DNA of 46,568 nt from an uncultured Blastocatellia bacterium (GCA_937934745.1 CALGZC010000031.1:1-46568); one strand, 5' to 3'. Numbered from the stretch's first letter, positions 1-9,503 are shown. Notes: a model not told the origin generated them from the sequence alone. Numbers and translations are program-made.

Positions 1-140
1 CGATCCTTCCCATCAGGCCCATCGTACACCCGAAACACAAACACCCCGTTCAGCTTCTTCCCCTCTGCCAAAAAACGCGCGTCCGTCGCCAACCGCCGCG
101 CAATCTCCTCAACCCACTCACGAGAATAAAACTTCAGCAT
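1..140 (-). CDS. Partial CDS at left edge, possible SCP-2-like protein
   Basis: The first 46 codons of a minus-strand gene that runs off the left edge. The ATG at 140 is preceded by an AGGTGG ribosome-binding site. The visible N-terminus (MLKFYSREWVEEIARRL, then a short GVFVFRVYDGPDG strand-like stretch) resembles the start of small SCP-2 sterol-carrier-like proteins, which often open with a W-x-x-E helix followed by a beta strand. That resemblance is weak and from memory; the rest of the gene is outside the window. Treat as a real but unidentified gene start. Confidence 0.5.
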   Translation of the reverse strand, partial: MLKFYSREWVEEIARRLATDARFLAEGKKLNGVFVFRVYDGPDGKD

Positions 141-600
141 CACTACCACCTAACGAGCTCGCTAGCTAACGAACTCTCTAGCCAAACGACCCGACTACGC
201 CCGCGACGACAACGCTTCCTCCAGAGACCTCACCGCCCAGGGACTGTAGCCGAGAACCCGCCAAACGGCGCACAGGTCCGCACATTATAAGCAACGTTGA
301 TCGTTGTTGTCACCGCATGCCCGCAGCTTTGCCCACATTCCATCACCTCGGACGCGAAAACGGCAGCCGCTCGCATCCAAACCGGCTCAAGGATGAGGAG
401 GTGAGGTTGCTGCTGGCGCAGAGCGGGGTTACCTGTTTGCTTGGATTTCGCACGCTTGGATTTCACATGGATGATATACACGAGATTGTTGCGTTATTTT
501 TTTCGTGTCAAGCAGGGTGTCTGGTGCATTATGGTAGCCCTATACACCTGGTCGTCCGTGCGTATGGCAGGCGGCGGCCCCACAGCGTGAGGTACCGGCA
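141..600. other. Intergenic region, no gene seen
   Basis: 460 bases between the leftward edge gene and the rightward metallophosphoesterase gene, so it should hold two divergent promoters. Short open frames here lack ribosome-binding sites and family resemblance. A T-rich run near 496-505 lies upstream of the phosphoesterase gene. I could not define a convincing -35/-10 pair, tRNA or repeat. Confidence 0.6.
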
Positions 601-1230
601 ATGTCGATTCGCATCATTGTGATTAGCGATACCCATGGCCACCACGATTTCAAGGTGCCGGAAGGGGATGTTCTCATTCATGCCGGCGACTTTACCCGGC
701 GTGGCACATTGGACGAACTGCGTTTGTTTGACGCTTTCCTGAAGCGGCAGCCGCATCCGCACAAGTTTGTTGTGGCAGGCAACCATGATCATTGCGCTCA
801 GGAAAATGGAGCAGGGACGGATACGCTGTTAGAGAATGCGGTGTACCTGATGGACCGTACGGCAGTGGCTTGTGGGTTGAAGTTTTACGGCAGTCCGTGG
901 CAGCCGTGGTTCATGAATGGAGCGTTCAACCTGTGGAAAAAATCGGCGCTGCGTGAGAAGTGGGCTTTGATTCCTGAAGATACCGATGTCCTCATTACCC
1001 ACACACCGCCGTATGATATTCTCGACAGAACACAGTTTGGGTGGCGAGTTGGGTGTGAGGAGCTACGCGCCGTTGTAGAGCGGCTTCCTTTGCGACTACA
1101 CGTTTTTGGTCACATTCATGAAGCCTACGGACGTGTGCGACTTGGGCAGACGGAGTTTGTGAATGCGGCGCTGTGTAACCTGCGGTATCGCTTGGTGAAC
1201 GCTCCGGTAGTTGTTGACCTGGACCTGTAG
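601..1230 (+). CDS. Calcineurin-like metallophosphoesterase
   Basis: A 209-residue two-metal phosphoesterase. It shows the family's ordered metal-binding motifs: D-x-H at residues 10-12 (SDTHGHH), GD at 29-30 (HAGDF), GNHD at 60-63, a downstream THTPP motif and a C-terminal FGHIH motif. The short form without extra domains matches the UPF0046/MPPED-like group of soluble metallophosphoesterases, whose natural substrate is usually unknown. The ATG has a GAGG element about 7 bases upstream. It ends 16 bases before purK, so the two are probably co-transcribed, though no functional link with purine synthesis is evident. The family call is firm; the substrate is not. Confidence 0.85.
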   Translation: MSIRIIVISDTHGHHDFKVPEGDVLIHAGDFTRRGTLDELRLFDAFLKRQPHPHKFVVAGNHDHCAQENGAGTDTLLENAVYLMDRTAVACGLKFYGSPWQPWFMNGAFNLWKKSALREKWALIPEDTDVLITHTPPYDILDRTQFGWRVGCEELRAVVERLPLRLHVFGHIHEAYGRVRLGQTEFVNAALCNLRYRLVNAPVVVDLDL

Positions 1231-1246
1231 TCGGTAAAGACAGAGC

Positions 1247-2386
1247 ATGGTGCAGCGAATTGCCATTCTAGGGGGCGGTCAACTGGCGCGGATGTCTGCC
1301 TATGCAGCATATCGTCTAGGGTGTGAGGTGGGAATTGTCGCCCGTCCCGGAGACGACAGTCCGGCGCTGTTGACGGCGAGCGAGCGATTTGTCGGAAAGT
1401 GGTCAGATCGGGCCTTGCTCAACGCCGTGGCGGCGTATGCCGATGTCGTCCTCCTGGAGAATGAGTTTATTGCGCCTGACATTTTGCGCTATCTGGAAGA
1501 AATGGGGCAGGCAGCCGTTGTTCCTTCGGCGCACACAATTGCACTCATTCAGGACAAATTGCTTCAGAAGAACGCTTTGGCACAGGCAGGGCTGCCTGTG
1601 CCCCGTTTTGCGGCAGTTGACTCGCCGGATGCAGTTGCCGAACTGAGCCAGCAATTTGGACTGCCGTTGGTCCTGAAGTGCCGCACCAACGGCTACGACG
1701 GGTATGGCAACGAACTCATCCGCAGTGTGGACGACATTGTCCGCGCCTGGGAAAAGCTGATTCAACGCGGTAGTCGGCTGATGGTTGAGGAGTTTGTCCC
1801 TTTCACCAAGGAACTGGCTGTGCTGGCCGCGCGCAATCAGCGTGGCGATGAAGTGGTCTATCCGGTGGTTGAGACCATTCAGGAGGCACAAGTTTGCCAT
1901 ACAGTCCTTGCGCCGGCGGATGTATCCGCAACGACGGCGGCCGGTGTGACCAGGCTGGCCCGACAGGTGCTGGAGGTCATTGCAGGAACGGGCATCTTTG
2001 GCATCGAGCTGTTTTTGCGCGACGATGGCGCAGTGCTGATCAATGAGATTGCGCCGCGCCCGCATAACTCAGGCCACTACACAATTGAGGCGTGTGAGAC
2101 ATCGCAGTTTGAGAATCACATCCGCGCCGGGCTGAACCTCCCGCTGGGCGCAGTGCGACTGCGGACGCCGGCAGCCGTGATGGTCAACTTGCTCGGTGGG
2201 GTTGACGCACCGGCGCGTCCGACCGGTTTGGCAGAAGCGCTCCAGGTACCGGGAGTGACGGTACACCTGTACGGCAAGAAGATCTCGCGTCCGAGACGAA
2301 AGATGGGCCACGTCACAGCCCTGGGAGATGACCAAATGGAAACCCGCGAGCGCGCCCTCCGCGCCGCACGTGCCATCGCCATCTAG
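1247..2386 (+). CDS. purK: 5-(carboxyamino)imidazole ribonucleotide synthase (PurK)
   Basis: An ATP-grasp enzyme of de novo purine synthesis that carboxylates AIR with ATP and bicarbonate to N5-CAIR, the substrate of PurE. The N-terminus has the PurK opening (ILGGGQLARM), followed by the ENEF motif near residue 70, an ATP-grasp lysine/EEFV region in the middle and the NEIAPRPHNSGH signature typical of PurK in the C-terminal half. Length (379 aa) is normal. purE is not in the window, so the usual purEK pair is split here. The stop codon is contained in CTAG, which also supplies the stop of the convergent downstream gene, so the two coding regions overlap by 4 bases. Confidence 0.95.
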   Translation: MVQRIAILGGGQLARMSAYAAYRLGCEVGIVARPGDDSPALLTASERFVGKWSDRALLNAVAAYADVVLLENEFIAPDILRYLEEMGQAAVVPSAHTIALIQDKLLQKNALAQAGLPVPRFAAVDSPDAVAELSQQFGLPLVLKCRTNGYDGYGNELIRSVDDIVRAWEKLIQRGSRLMVEEFVPFTKELAVLAARNQRGDEVVYPVVETIQEAQVCHTVLAPADVSATTAAGVTRLARQVLEVIAGTGIFGIELFLRDDGAVLINEIAPRPHNSGHYTIEACETSQFENHIRAGLNLPLGAVRLRTPAAVMVNLLGGVDAPARPTGLAEALQVPGVTVHLYGKKISRPRRKMGHVTALGDDQMETRERALRAARAIAI

Positions 2387-3522
2387 CCGGTGTCTCGCTT
2401 TTCGGCCGCTTGCCAGGCCAGCAGCCATCCGGTGACTTCGTGGTAGTTCGCAAGACCTGAAGTGACACCGTTTGCCTGAAGATAGGCGTGATTGATGCGC
2501 GCCGACAGGGCAGCCAAACGCCCGTGGGCATAGCGTGACCAGTACCGCGCCTGAGCTTGCCAGTCGGCGCGGAGGGCATCGCCTGCGAGTGCGACAACGG
2601 CTGCATACCGCTCCGGTGCCCGCGCTAAGTCGCGCAGGACGTACCGCGCCGCACCGGCCCATCCGCTGTACCGAAGATACGGATGCTGTGCCCGAATACA
2701 CACAACGGCGGCAACAAAGTTAGCCTCACTTTCCAAGGCGAAACCCCGCTGATGAGCCATCTCGTGCGCAATGGTAAACGGCAGGCTCACAGCCGGCTGG
2801 TCGGCGTCGTAGTGGGGCTCACCGGTCAGGGGCACGAAGATACCGGCAATACCGGCGCGCGCCATCAAGTGCGACGACCAGGGCGCTTTCGGTGGTGAAA
2901 ATCGCACGGAAGAGAGGGCGGACAGCTCTGGGCAGCGGTTAAAGCTTTCCGTGAGCAGTGCGATTAATTCGGGGGGCGACATAGGGAGCCGGCTGCCCCG
3001 TTCGGCGTCCCAATGCGGCGCGGCAGCGGCCAGTTCGGCATTCGCCTGCTCGAGACAAGTACGCGCCAACCGTTCCAGCGCCACCACATCCGGTGGCGGC
3101 GGTGTCAATCCAAAAGTATTGCGGACGGCCGGGCGGAGGTAGTGCAACCCGAACAGCAGCAAAAAAGCGTGAGCGCCCAGGCCGAGGGTCAGCACGACAA
3201 GGGGAATGCCCCGCGCCAGCAGGATACCCAGGCGTGGGCGACGGCGCCGGCTTTCCCAGCCTGCCCACAGGATGAGCATCAGGCTGCCCAGCACCAGCCC
3301 CCCTAACAAGCATTCGGCGAGAGAAAACGAAACCAACCGGGCCGGCCCGGCTATCCCGTGCGCCAAGACAGGGTAGAGGCGCTGCGCGTAAACCGCTTCA
3401 ACCCAGTCTGGATGGCGCACGGCTACAGCACGCACACCATAGGCACCGGCGCTCACCAACCCGGCAAGCAGCCACAAAACCCATGTCACCGTGGATGACA
3501 TCAGCGGTGGAATACGCTTCAC
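2383..3522 (-). CDS. DUF3810-family membrane protein with HExxH motif
   Basis: A 379-residue protein with hydrophobic segments at about residues 11-30, 62-88 and 103-126, followed by a soluble domain. The soluble part contains HEMAH (residues 253-257) and a downstream ESE (264-266), the layout of a gluzincin-type metallopeptidase: two His ligands, a catalytic Glu and a third Glu ligand. This arrangement is that of DUF3810 proteins. The start is the GTG at 3522, 9 bases after the stop of the phasin-like gene, which suggests co-transcription; an internal ATG at residue 8 is possible. Its 3' end overlaps that of purK. Protease activity is inferred from the motif; no substrate is known. Confidence 0.8.
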   Translation of the reverse strand: MKRIPPLMSSTVTWVLWLLAGLVSAGAYGVRAVAVRHPDWVEAVYAQRLYPVLAHGIAGPARLVSFSLAECLLGGLVLGSLMLILWAGWESRRRRPRLGILLARGIPLVVLTLGLGAHAFLLLFGLHYLRPAVRNTFGLTPPPPDVVALERLARTCLEQANAELAAAAPHWDAERGSRLPMSPPELIALLTESFNRCPELSALSSVRFSPPKAPWSSHLMARAGIAGIFVPLTGEPHYDADQPAVSLPFTIAHEMAHQRGFALESEANFVAAVVCIRAQHPYLRYSGWAGAARYVLRDLARAPERYAAVVALAGDALRADWQAQARYWSRYAHGRLAALSARINHAYLQANGVTSGLANYHEVTGWLLAWQAAEKRDTG

Positions 3523-3531
3523 CGTCCGAAT

Positions 3532-3969
3532 TTACTCAGATGTCAGGTTGTCTCCCGGCACAGACGGGGCCTTTTTCTTCCGTGACGATGCCGACTTGCG
3601 AGGTGGTTTCGCACTATCCGCTGTCACCGACAGTTGGGCCGTCAACGCTTCAAGGCGCTCACCGATGTCTTCAAGTTGGCCGGCAATGGCGTCCAGTTGC
3701 CGACTGAGCTGCTTGTAGTCATCGCGGGTGGGAATGTTCATCGTATGCAAGCTTGCGCTGACCAATTCTTGCACGCGATGGGCCAGATTCATCGGCTGCT
3801 CAAGCGCAGTCGCCAACGCAGCAGCAAACTGTGGGTTGTGAACGAGCTGTTCCCACCGTTCGGTTGCCTGCTCGACGACATTTTCAAAGATCGTCGGCGC
3901 CGAGCTTTTACGCTTGTCTTTGAGTTTTTCTTCCCTGGGTTTTTCGTCTTTAGCTTTGTGTTTGCTCAC
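3532..3969 (-). CDS. Phasin-like coiled-coil protein
   Basis: A 145-residue protein with a basic N-terminus (KHKAKDEKPREEKLKDK), a central amphipathic helical region (residues about 25-70), then the sequence MNIPTRDDYKQLSRQLDAIA leading into a heptad-like coiled coil (about 75-110) and a basic Ser/Lys-rich tail. The PTRDD-then-coiled-coil arrangement is reminiscent of polyhydroxyalkanoate granule phasins and PhaE-like subunits. I chose the GTG at 3969 because a GAGG sequence sits 8 bases upstream and the longer upstream frame is not protein-like. No PHA synthase gene is visible in the window, so a granule role is inference. It lies 9 bases before the DUF3810 gene. Confidence 0.55.
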   Translation of the reverse strand: MSKHKAKDEKPREEKLKDKRKSSAPTIFENVVEQATERWEQLVHNPQFAAALATALEQPMNLAHRVQELVSASLHTMNIPTRDDYKQLSRQLDAIAGQLEDIGERLEALTAQLSVTADSAKPPRKSASSRKKKAPSVPGDNLTSE

Positions 3970-4259
3970 GGTGAGGGCCTCGGCTAGTGGAAAGTTGCGC
4001 AGGTGCGTTTCTTCAAACGCAAACTGCTTCAAACTGCGCGAAAACATGAGCGAAAACATAACACGTCGTCCGCACAAACCAAGACGGTCGTGTGGGACAC
4101 AATGCGTGTGGGACACAATGCAGGCCGCGTCAGCCTGGGGGCCAGTACGCACGGGGTGCTCCGACCCCGCCGGCGCCAAGGCTTCCCGACGGCGCAAACC
4201 GGGGACAGACCGGCTCAGCGAAACATCAAGCTCGGCCACGGGCAACCGGCACGATACGT

Positions 4260-4787
4260 TCAACACGGCGACACGGCGGCCACGGCGTGCTGGCAGAGGT
4301 ACTTGAAAATGCCCTTTGACGAAAGAAAGCCGAGCGGCCTTTCCTCGTCGTCCACAATCGGCACATGCCGGTATTTGTGCATCGCCATCAGGTTGAGTGC
4401 TTTGGCCAGCGTGTCTCCGTGGCGGACCACACCCGGATTCGGCGTCATGATCAGGTCCACCGGTGTTGACTCCAACTGCGTAATCCGGTTGGCCACCTTG
4501 TAGAGCATATCGCGCTCGGTGACGATACCGACTAACTTCCCACTGCGCACCACCATCGCGCACCCAAAGCGCTTGTCCTGCATCGCACGCAGCGTTGCCG
4601 CGATGGACGTGCCGACCTCAACCGTGATCGGCGGATAGGGAAAAAGATGTTCAATGGTGTCTTCCCCGAGGGTCTGCCGAATCGGAAGCCCAGGGTCGCC
4701 GACTTCAATATCCGTCAGGTCTGAGCCACAGGCTTCACAGATTTCTGCGCCGGGCAGGTTTTCAAAACCACAGGCAGGACACTTCAT
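4260..4787 (-). CDS. Zinc-ribbon plus tandem CBS-domain protein
   Basis: A 175-residue protein. The N-terminus has two Cys pairs (MKCPAC and CEAC) forming a zinc-ribbon-like module, followed by a tandem CBS (Bateman) pair: the first around residues 45-105 (including GIVTERDML), the second around 110-165 (MHKYRHVPIVD then GFLSSKGIF). Bateman modules bind adenine nucleotides or related ligands and regulate partner proteins. The start at 4787 is supported by a GAGGAGGGG ribosome-binding sequence and by the motif beginning immediately. The gene lies about 310 bases downstream of pyrD on the same strand, probably as a separate transcript. No catalytic domain is attached, so the regulated partner is unknown. 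Confidence 0.85.
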   Translation of the reverse strand: MKCPACGFENLPGAEICEACGSDLTDIEVGDPGLPIRQTLGEDTIEHLFPYPPITVEVGTSIAATLRAMQDKRFGCAMVVRSGKLVGIVTERDMLYKVANRITQLESTPVDLIMTPNPGVVRHGDTLAKALNLMAMHKYRHVPIVDDEERPLGFLSSKGIFKYLCQHAVAAVSPC

Positions 4788-5095
4788 GGATGGCCCCTCC
4801 TCAGATTCGGATGGTGCGCGCCGAAGCAGACCACAACTGAGAGATGAGAAAAACATTAGCACAGTCCGGCCACATCTGCCACCTCGCATCGGGGTTCCGC
4901 TCCACGGGCCGGGTTGCGCGGCCGTGGACTCTTACCTGGCCACCGACAGTGGTCCGGGGCTTCTCGGCTTGCAGTCCGGCCGGTCTGCCGACGGCGCAGG
5001 CCGACCGGCTATGCTCACGGTCGGCAGGGCATCCGGCTCACACGCCACCGCCGTCGGTGAACACCGTCCAGGCACAGGTTGTGCCCGAGCCGGCC
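4788..5095. other. Intergenic region between pyrD and the CBS gene
   Basis: About 308 bases with no supportable gene. It is rich in short CCGGxC/GGCCGG words near 4970-5010 (for example AGTCCGGCCGG followed by CGACCGGCT) that could form weak hairpins at the end of the long pyrD-containing operon, but no clean stem with a T-tract was found. Confidence 0.45.
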
Positions 5096-6016
5096 TCAAG
5101 CTTGTGGCTTGAATGCGCCTACCAATGCAGCGACGGTCGTGTGGCGCTCGCGACAGTACGCCTCCAAACCCTCAATGACGCGCAGTGCAGCGCAGGGGTC
5201 GGTGTAGTTGATCGTTCCCAGTTGAACGGCCGTTGCGCCGGCCAGGATAAACTCCAGTGCGTCCATCCAGGTTGTAATGCCGCCTATCCCGATGCGCGGA
5301 ATGCTGATCACCTGCGACACCTCATACACCATTCGTACGGCCAGCGGCCGAATCGCCGGCCCTGATAACCCGCCGGTTGTGTACGCCAGGCGCGGCCGGT
5401 GTGTGTACACATCAATCGCCAGCCCGACAAATGTGTTGACCAACGACACTGCATCCGCGCCGGCGCTTTCAACCGCGCGGGCGACATCGGTGATACTCGG
5501 TGCATTCGGTGAGAGCTTCACGATGACCGGCCGCGTCGCCGCGCGCTTGACGGCTTCCGTCACCCGCGCCGCCAGAGCCGGGTCATTGCCGAACTGCGTC
5601 CCGCCCTCTTTGACGTTTGGGCAGGAGATGTTCAGCTCATAGGCCGCCACGCCCTCGGCATCATTGAGCGCCGCCACGACTTCGAGAAAATCTTCGATGG
5701 AAAAACCGAAGACATTGGCGATGACGTGTGTATCGTAAGCGCGCAACAGCGGCAGCTTTTCCGCGACAAACGCGCGGACGCCGATGTTTTGCAAGCCAAT
5801 GGCGTTGAGCATCCCGGCCGGCGTCTCGACAATGCGCGGCGGCGGGTTGCCCTGGAGCGGTTGCGGCGACAGCCCCTTCGTGCAGAAGCCGCCCAGCCGC
5901 GAGAGGTCAAGAAAAGGCAGGAACTCCAGCCCGTAGCCGAACGTGCCGCTCGCCGGAATGACCGGGTTTTTGAAGCGCAGACCGGCAATGCCGACAGCCA
6001 GCGGGTGGTCGCTCAT
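5096..6016 (-). CDS. pyrD: Dihydroorotate dehydrogenase, class 1B catalytic subunit
   Basis: Oxidises dihydroorotate to orotate in pyrimidine synthesis. The protein (306 aa) has the class 1 signatures: [11 protein letters not shown] near the start, the FMN-binding KGLSPQP region, and [11 protein letters not shown] with the catalytic base Cys at residue 132, which marks class 1 rather than the serine-using class 2. C-terminal GIGGI and LGT motifs bind the FMN phosphate. Class 1B enzymes normally pair with the PyrK electron-transfer subunit, which is not in this window. The ATG overlaps the TGA of the phosphofructokinase gene (ATGA), implying translational coupling. Confidence 0.95.
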   Translation of the reverse strand: MSDHPLAVGIAGLRFKNPVIPASGTFGYGLEFLPFLDLSRLGGFCTKGLSPQPLQGNPPPRIVETPAGMLNAIGLQNIGVRAFVAEKLPLLRAYDTHVIANVFGFSIEDFLEVVAALNDAEGVAAYELNISCPNVKEGGTQFGNDPALAARVTEAVKRAATRPVIVKLSPNAPSITDVARAVESAGADAVSLVNTFVGLAIDVYTHRPRLAYTTGGLSGPAIRPLAVRMVYEVSQVISIPRIGIGGITTWMDALEFILAGATAVQLGTINYTDPCAALRVIEGLEAYCRERHTTVAALVGAFKPQA

Positions 6017-7359
6017 GACGCGGGCGGCTCCGGCGGCGGTGCGTTGACCATCAGCGGCGGCTGCCCGGTCGTGGACAATACCGAAAGCCAGAGACTGCTC
6101 TTCGGCGAGAGCCGCTTCTTCTGGCTGGTGACCAAGGCCATCGGCACGTGAACGAACAAGCCATGCCAGTAGCCGATGAGCAAATCCGTCTTGCCGGCCA
6201 TGGCAGCGTGTACCGCATAGCGGGCGAAGCGGTCACTGAGTTGTGCATCGTCGCAGTTGGCCGGCACACTCCGAATGATGTAGCTCGGATCGATATACCG
6301 GACATTGGTCTCGATCCGGCGCTCACGGAAGTACGCCGTGATGCGGTCGCGCAAATACACACCAATGTCGTGGTGCTTGATGTTGCCCGAAGCATCGCGC
6401 TCTACGGGCAGGTCTCCGAACAGATGTTGCCCGGCTCCTTCTGCGACAACGATGACGGCGTGTCCGCGCCGCAGAATACGCTGCTCCAGATGCGCCAGAA
6501 AGCCGTTCGGCGGCTCAAGGTCAAACGGTAACTCAGGAATCAAGGCGAAGTTGACCTCTTGGCTGGCCGTCGTCGCTCCGGCGGCAATGAAGCCGGCGTT
6601 ACGTCCCATGAGCTTGACGATAACGATCCCGTTCGGCGCGCCCTTGGCCTCAGCATGGGCCCCGGCAATGACTTCCCGCGCCTTCTCAACTGCCGTGCCG
6701 TAGCCGAACGAACGAAACACATAGGGGATGTCGTTATCTATCGTCTTGGGAATGCCGACGACGGCCAGCGAACGCCCACGCTCACGGGCGGCGCGGGCAA
6801 TGGCATCGGCACCGCGCTGGGTGCCGTCGCCGCCGACGCAAAACAGCATGTTAATGCCCCGGACAGTGAGCGTGTCGAGCATAACGTCAACCGGCTGTGG
6901 CCCCCGCGACGAGCCAAGCACCGTCCCCCCGTGGAGATGGATGTTTTCCACCATCTCATGCTTCAACAGGATGAAGCCGTCCCCGTGCACCGGATTCAAA
7001 CCCCGGTAGCCGTAGCGGATGCCGTAGACTTCTGGGACACCGTAGTTGTACTTGAGCGTCAGAAACACCGACCGGATGACGTTGTTCAGGCCTGGACACA
7101 GGCCACCGCAGGTCACAATCGCCGCCTTGACTTTGCCCGGATCGAAAAACAACTGCGCACGCGGCCCGGCGCGCTCAAAAAACAGATCGTCCGGGCGAGT
7201 GGCGAGGTTGTCTAACTCGACGTGAAAGCGCACCTTGGCAGCGTCCGACATAAATTCGCCGTGGTACTCGCCGGAGGCCGTGCCCAGTTGCAGCGGCGAT
7301 GGGTAGCGGCACTCACCCAGCGACCGGATTTCCAAATCTTCAGGCTTCGGCAGCGTCAT
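6013..7359 (-). CDS. 6-phosphofructokinase, ATP-dependent type of the PFK-A family
   Basis: Phosphorylates fructose 6-phosphate in glycolysis. The 448-residue protein carries an N-terminal extension of about 75 residues before the core opening ([12 protein letters not shown]). It has GGDGTQ at 176-181, where the Gly following the Asp points to ATP rather than pyrophosphate as donor, and PKTIDND at 204-210 with the catalytic Asp at about 208. This combination is typical of the long clade of PFKs that includes plant, trypanosome and spirochaete ATP enzymes. It overlaps both neighbours by 4 bases (rluB upstream, pyrD downstream). Donor specificity is inferred from the motif. Confidence 0.9.
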   Translation of the reverse strand: MTLPKPEDLEIRSLGECRYPSPLQLGTASGEYHGEFMSDAAKVRFHVELDNLATRPDDLFFERAGPRAQLFFDPGKVKAAIVTCGGLCPGLNNVIRSVFLTLKYNYGVPEVYGIRYGYRGLNPVHGDGFILLKHEMVENIHLHGGTVLGSSRGPQPVDVMLDTLTVRGINMLFCVGGDGTQRGADAIARAARERGRSLAVVGIPKTIDNDIPYVFRSFGYGTAVEKAREVIAGAHAEAKGAPNGIVIVKLMGRNAGFIAAGATTASQEVNFALIPELPFDLEPPNGFLAHLEQRILRRGHAVIVVAEGAGQHLFGDLPVERDASGNIKHHDIGVYLRDRITAYFRERRIETNVRYIDPSYIIRSVPANCDDAQLSDRFARYAVHAAMAGKTDLLIGYWHGLFVHVPMALVTSQKKRLSPKSSLWLSVLSTTGQPPLMVNAPPPEPPAS

Positions 7360-8312
7360 AACGGACTCCGTGTCATAGGCCTGGCCGCTTTGGACCGCCG
7401 TCCGACCGGTGCGCGCGGGGGGATCGCGCCGGTCGGTTGCGCGGTTGTCTGGCGGCTTACAACCGTGGCCCGGCTCGGTGTTATCGGCACTCGGCGCCGC
7501 TGCTGGCCTCTGGCTTTCCCGGTCAGACGCGGCTTACCGAGCTTGTGCGTGCTCACGCGCGGAACGATCTTCCGCGGCGAGAAAAAGCGCCGCACTTCGG
7601 CTTCGGTCAGTTCCCGCACTGCTCCGACCGGCAGACCGGCATCTGTCAGATGACCAATTGCGACACGCCGGAGTTTCAACACCGAATGCCCGATGGCATC
7701 AAACATGTTCCGAATCTGGTTGTTTTTGCCCTCGTGCAAAACAAGTTCAAACCAGGCGTTGTTGTGATCGGTTTGCTCCAGCGGCGTCAGTTGCGCAATG
7801 CGATGGAATTCGCCTTTGATGGTCATCCCATGCCGCAGCCGCTCCAGTTGGTCGTCATTGGGTGTCCCCTTGACCTTGACATGGTAAACCTTTGGGCAGT
7901 GGTCGCCGGCTTTCGTGACCAGGTGGGTCAGTTCACCGTCGTTGGTGAGAAGCAGCAAGCCTTCGGTGTTGAAATCCAGGCGTCCCACCGGATGGACGCG
8001 CGGTGCATGCTTCGGCAGCAGCGCCGTCACCAACGGACGGTTCTGTGGGTCGGCAAGACTGCACAGATACCCTTTCGGTTTGTTGAGCAGGTAATAGACG
8101 AGTTTGCGGCGCGCCAGCCGGGGATTGATCAACTTCCCGCGCACCTTGATGGCGTCCCGGTCGGGGTCGGCTTTTGTCCCTAATGTATCCACCACCTGGC
8201 CGTTGACCGTCACCTGCCCGGTGCGGATCAGGTCTTCCGCCTGCCGCCGCGATGCCAGTCCGGCTGCTGCGATGATTTTCTGCAATCGTTCCAGCATAGC
8301 TTCGTTACGCAT
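7356..8312 (-). CDS. rluB: 23S rRNA pseudouridine synthase, RluB/RsuA family
   Basis: Converts a uridine of large-subunit rRNA to pseudouridine. An S4 RNA-binding domain is at residues about 6-60 (LQKIIAAAGLASRRQAEDLI), followed by the catalytic domain with VGRLDFNTEGLLLLTNDG, in which the Asp is the nucleophile, and the EGKNNQIRNMF motif. A basic, low-complexity C-terminal tail of about 70 residues follows, common in RluB. I use the ATG at 8312, which overlaps the thioesterase stop; the ATG at 8297, where the S4 domain starts, is an alternative. The gene ends in an ATGA overlap with pfk. The total length is about 318 residues. Confidence 0.88.
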   Translation of the reverse strand: MRNEAMLERLQKIIAAAGLASRRQAEDLIRTGQVTVNGQVVDTLGTKADPDRDAIKVRGKLINPRLARRKLVYYLLNKPKGYLCSLADPQNRPLVTALLPKHAPRVHPVGRLDFNTEGLLLLTNDGELTHLVTKAGDHCPKVYHVKVKGTPNDDQLERLRHGMTIKGEFHRIAQLTPLEQTDHNNAWFELVLHEGKNNQIRNMFDAIGHSVLKLRRVAIGHLTDAGLPVGAVRELTEAEVRRFFSPRKIVPRVSTHKLGKPRLTGKARGQQRRRVPITPSRATVVSRQTTAQPTGAIPPRAPVGRRSKAARPMTRSPL

Positions 8313-8892
8313 CCGTTTCCGCCGTGACCGCCGGCGGCGCCTCGGCCGGAGCACCCAACCGCTCGGCAGCGTGTCGTGCGACCGCATGGGATTCCATCAG
8401 CTCCTGCATGAGTTCCTGGGGATGCCGGCGGATTTCCAAACTCTGGCGTTCGATTTCCTTGCGGTAGCGGCGACGCAGTTGCGCAGCTGCCCACCGACGC
8501 CGGTCGTCGTCATTTTCTAAGGTCACCGGTGGAATCCGGCGCGGCCGTCCCTCTTCATCCACGGCGACCATGGTGAAGTAGCACGTCATAACATGCCGTG
8601 AGGTGCGCTTCTGGATGTTTTCCGCCTCAACCCGAATGCCCACTTCCATCGAGGTCGTCCCTGTGTAGTTCACCGACGCCCGGAAGGTGACCAGCTCGCC
8701 GACATGAACCGGCTCACGAAAGATGACCTGATCGACCGAAACCGTCACGACGTAGCTACCGGAGTAGCGCGATGCACAGGCGTAAGCGACTTGGTCGAGC
8801 AGCCGCAGCATGGCACCGCCGTGAACATGACCGGAAAAATTTGCCATATCCGGTGACATCAAAACCGTCATCAACAGTCGTTTTTCAGACAT
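8305..8892 (-). CDS. Acyl-CoA thioesterase, hotdog fold
   Basis: A 195-residue thioesterase of the YciA/BFIT type. The hotdog signature is clear: MSPDMANFSGHVHGGAMLRLLDQVAY, with the conserved N-x-x-G-H-V-x-G-G sequence in which Asn/Asp and Gly residues build the active site, followed by the SVDQVIFREPVHVGELV strand and the VAVDEEGRPRRIPP strand. A charged helical tail of about 50 residues follows. The start is well supported: AAGGAG lies 6 bases before the ATG. It hydrolyses acyl-CoAs, but chain-length preference cannot be read here. It sits 77 bases after scpB and overlaps rluB. Confidence 0.9.
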   Translation of the reverse strand: MSEKRLLMTVLMSPDMANFSGHVHGGAMLRLLDQVAYACASRYSGSYVVTVSVDQVIFREPVHVGELVTFRASVNYTGTTSMEVGIRVEAENIQKRTSRHVMTCYFTMVAVDEEGRPRRIPPVTLENDDDRRRWAAAQLRRRYRKEIERQSLEIRRHPQELMQELMESHAVARHAAERLGAPAEAPPAVTAETDA

Positions 8893-8969
8893 CGGGTACT
8901 CCTTGTGGCGTTGTCCACCGCCCAGGGTAGGTTTTGCAGCAGCGGCAAGGCAGGCGCGTACGCTCCGGG

Positions 8970-9503
8970 TTAGGGTGCCGGGGCATCCAACTCTGCCAGC
9001 TCCTCTAAACTGGGCAAGCCGCTCAAATCCTTGAGACCGAACTGCATGAGAAACTCTTTTGACGTACCATACAAGATCGGCCGCCCGACGCATTCCTTCC
9101 GTCCCTTGGGCACGATGAGTTTCCGATCCAGCAGCGTCTTAATGGCCGATGACGAACTTACACCGCGAATTTCAAGGATTTCAGGAATGGTGATGGGCTG
9201 TTTGTAGGCGATGACGGCCAGCGTTTCCAGCGCCGCCAGTGACAGGCGTGCCGCCGGGCGCGCACGATGGTAGCGGCGGACATACTCGCTGAGTTCGGGA
9301 TGGGTTGCCATCTGCCAACCACCGGCAATCTCGCGCAGGACGAGACCTCGGTGCGCGTAATCGGCGACCAGCGCCGCCAGGGCTGTTTCGATTTGGTCTG
9401 GCGTTGCTTCGGGCAGCAACGCCGCCATCTGCTGGCGGGTGAGCGGCTCTTCGGCAACGAAAATTAGCGTCTCCAAAATAGCCTTCAGCGTGTCGGGTGT
9501 CAT
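8970..9503 (-). CDS. scpB: Segregation and condensation protein B
   Basis: ScpB is the winged-helix kleisin partner that with ScpA and SMC forms the bacterial condensin. The 177-residue product begins TPDTLKAILETLIFVAEEPL and contains the ScpB core LAALETLAVIAYKQPIT and the second winged helix around GVSSSSAIKTLLDRKLI, ending with the typical GRPILYGTSKEFL. The ATG at 9503 overlaps the scpA stop as ATGA, giving translational coupling. The smc gene is not in the window. Confidence 0.95.
   Translation of the reverse strand: MTPDTLKAILETLIFVAEEPLTRQQMAALLPEATPDQIETALAALVADYAHRGLVLREIAGGWQMATHPELSEYVRRYHRARPAARLSLAALETLAVIAYKQPITIPEILEIRGVSSSSAIKTLLDRKLIVPKGRKECVGRPILYGTSKEFLMQFGLKDLSGLPSLEELAELDAPAP

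Noticed and set aside
317-622. Small plus-strand frame before the metallophosphoesterase
   Set aside because: No ribosome-binding site, no recognisable domain, and it overlaps the better supported gene start at 601.
1403-2065. Long minus-strand frame inside purK
   Set aside because: It is antisense to a clear PurK sequence and has the composition of a shadow frame.
3970-4563. N-terminal extension of the phasin-like gene to 4563
   Set aside because: The upstream part is arginine- and glycine-rich shadow coding without family resemblance, while the GTG at 3969 has a well-placed ribosome-binding site. The 3970-4259 stretch is left as non-coding.
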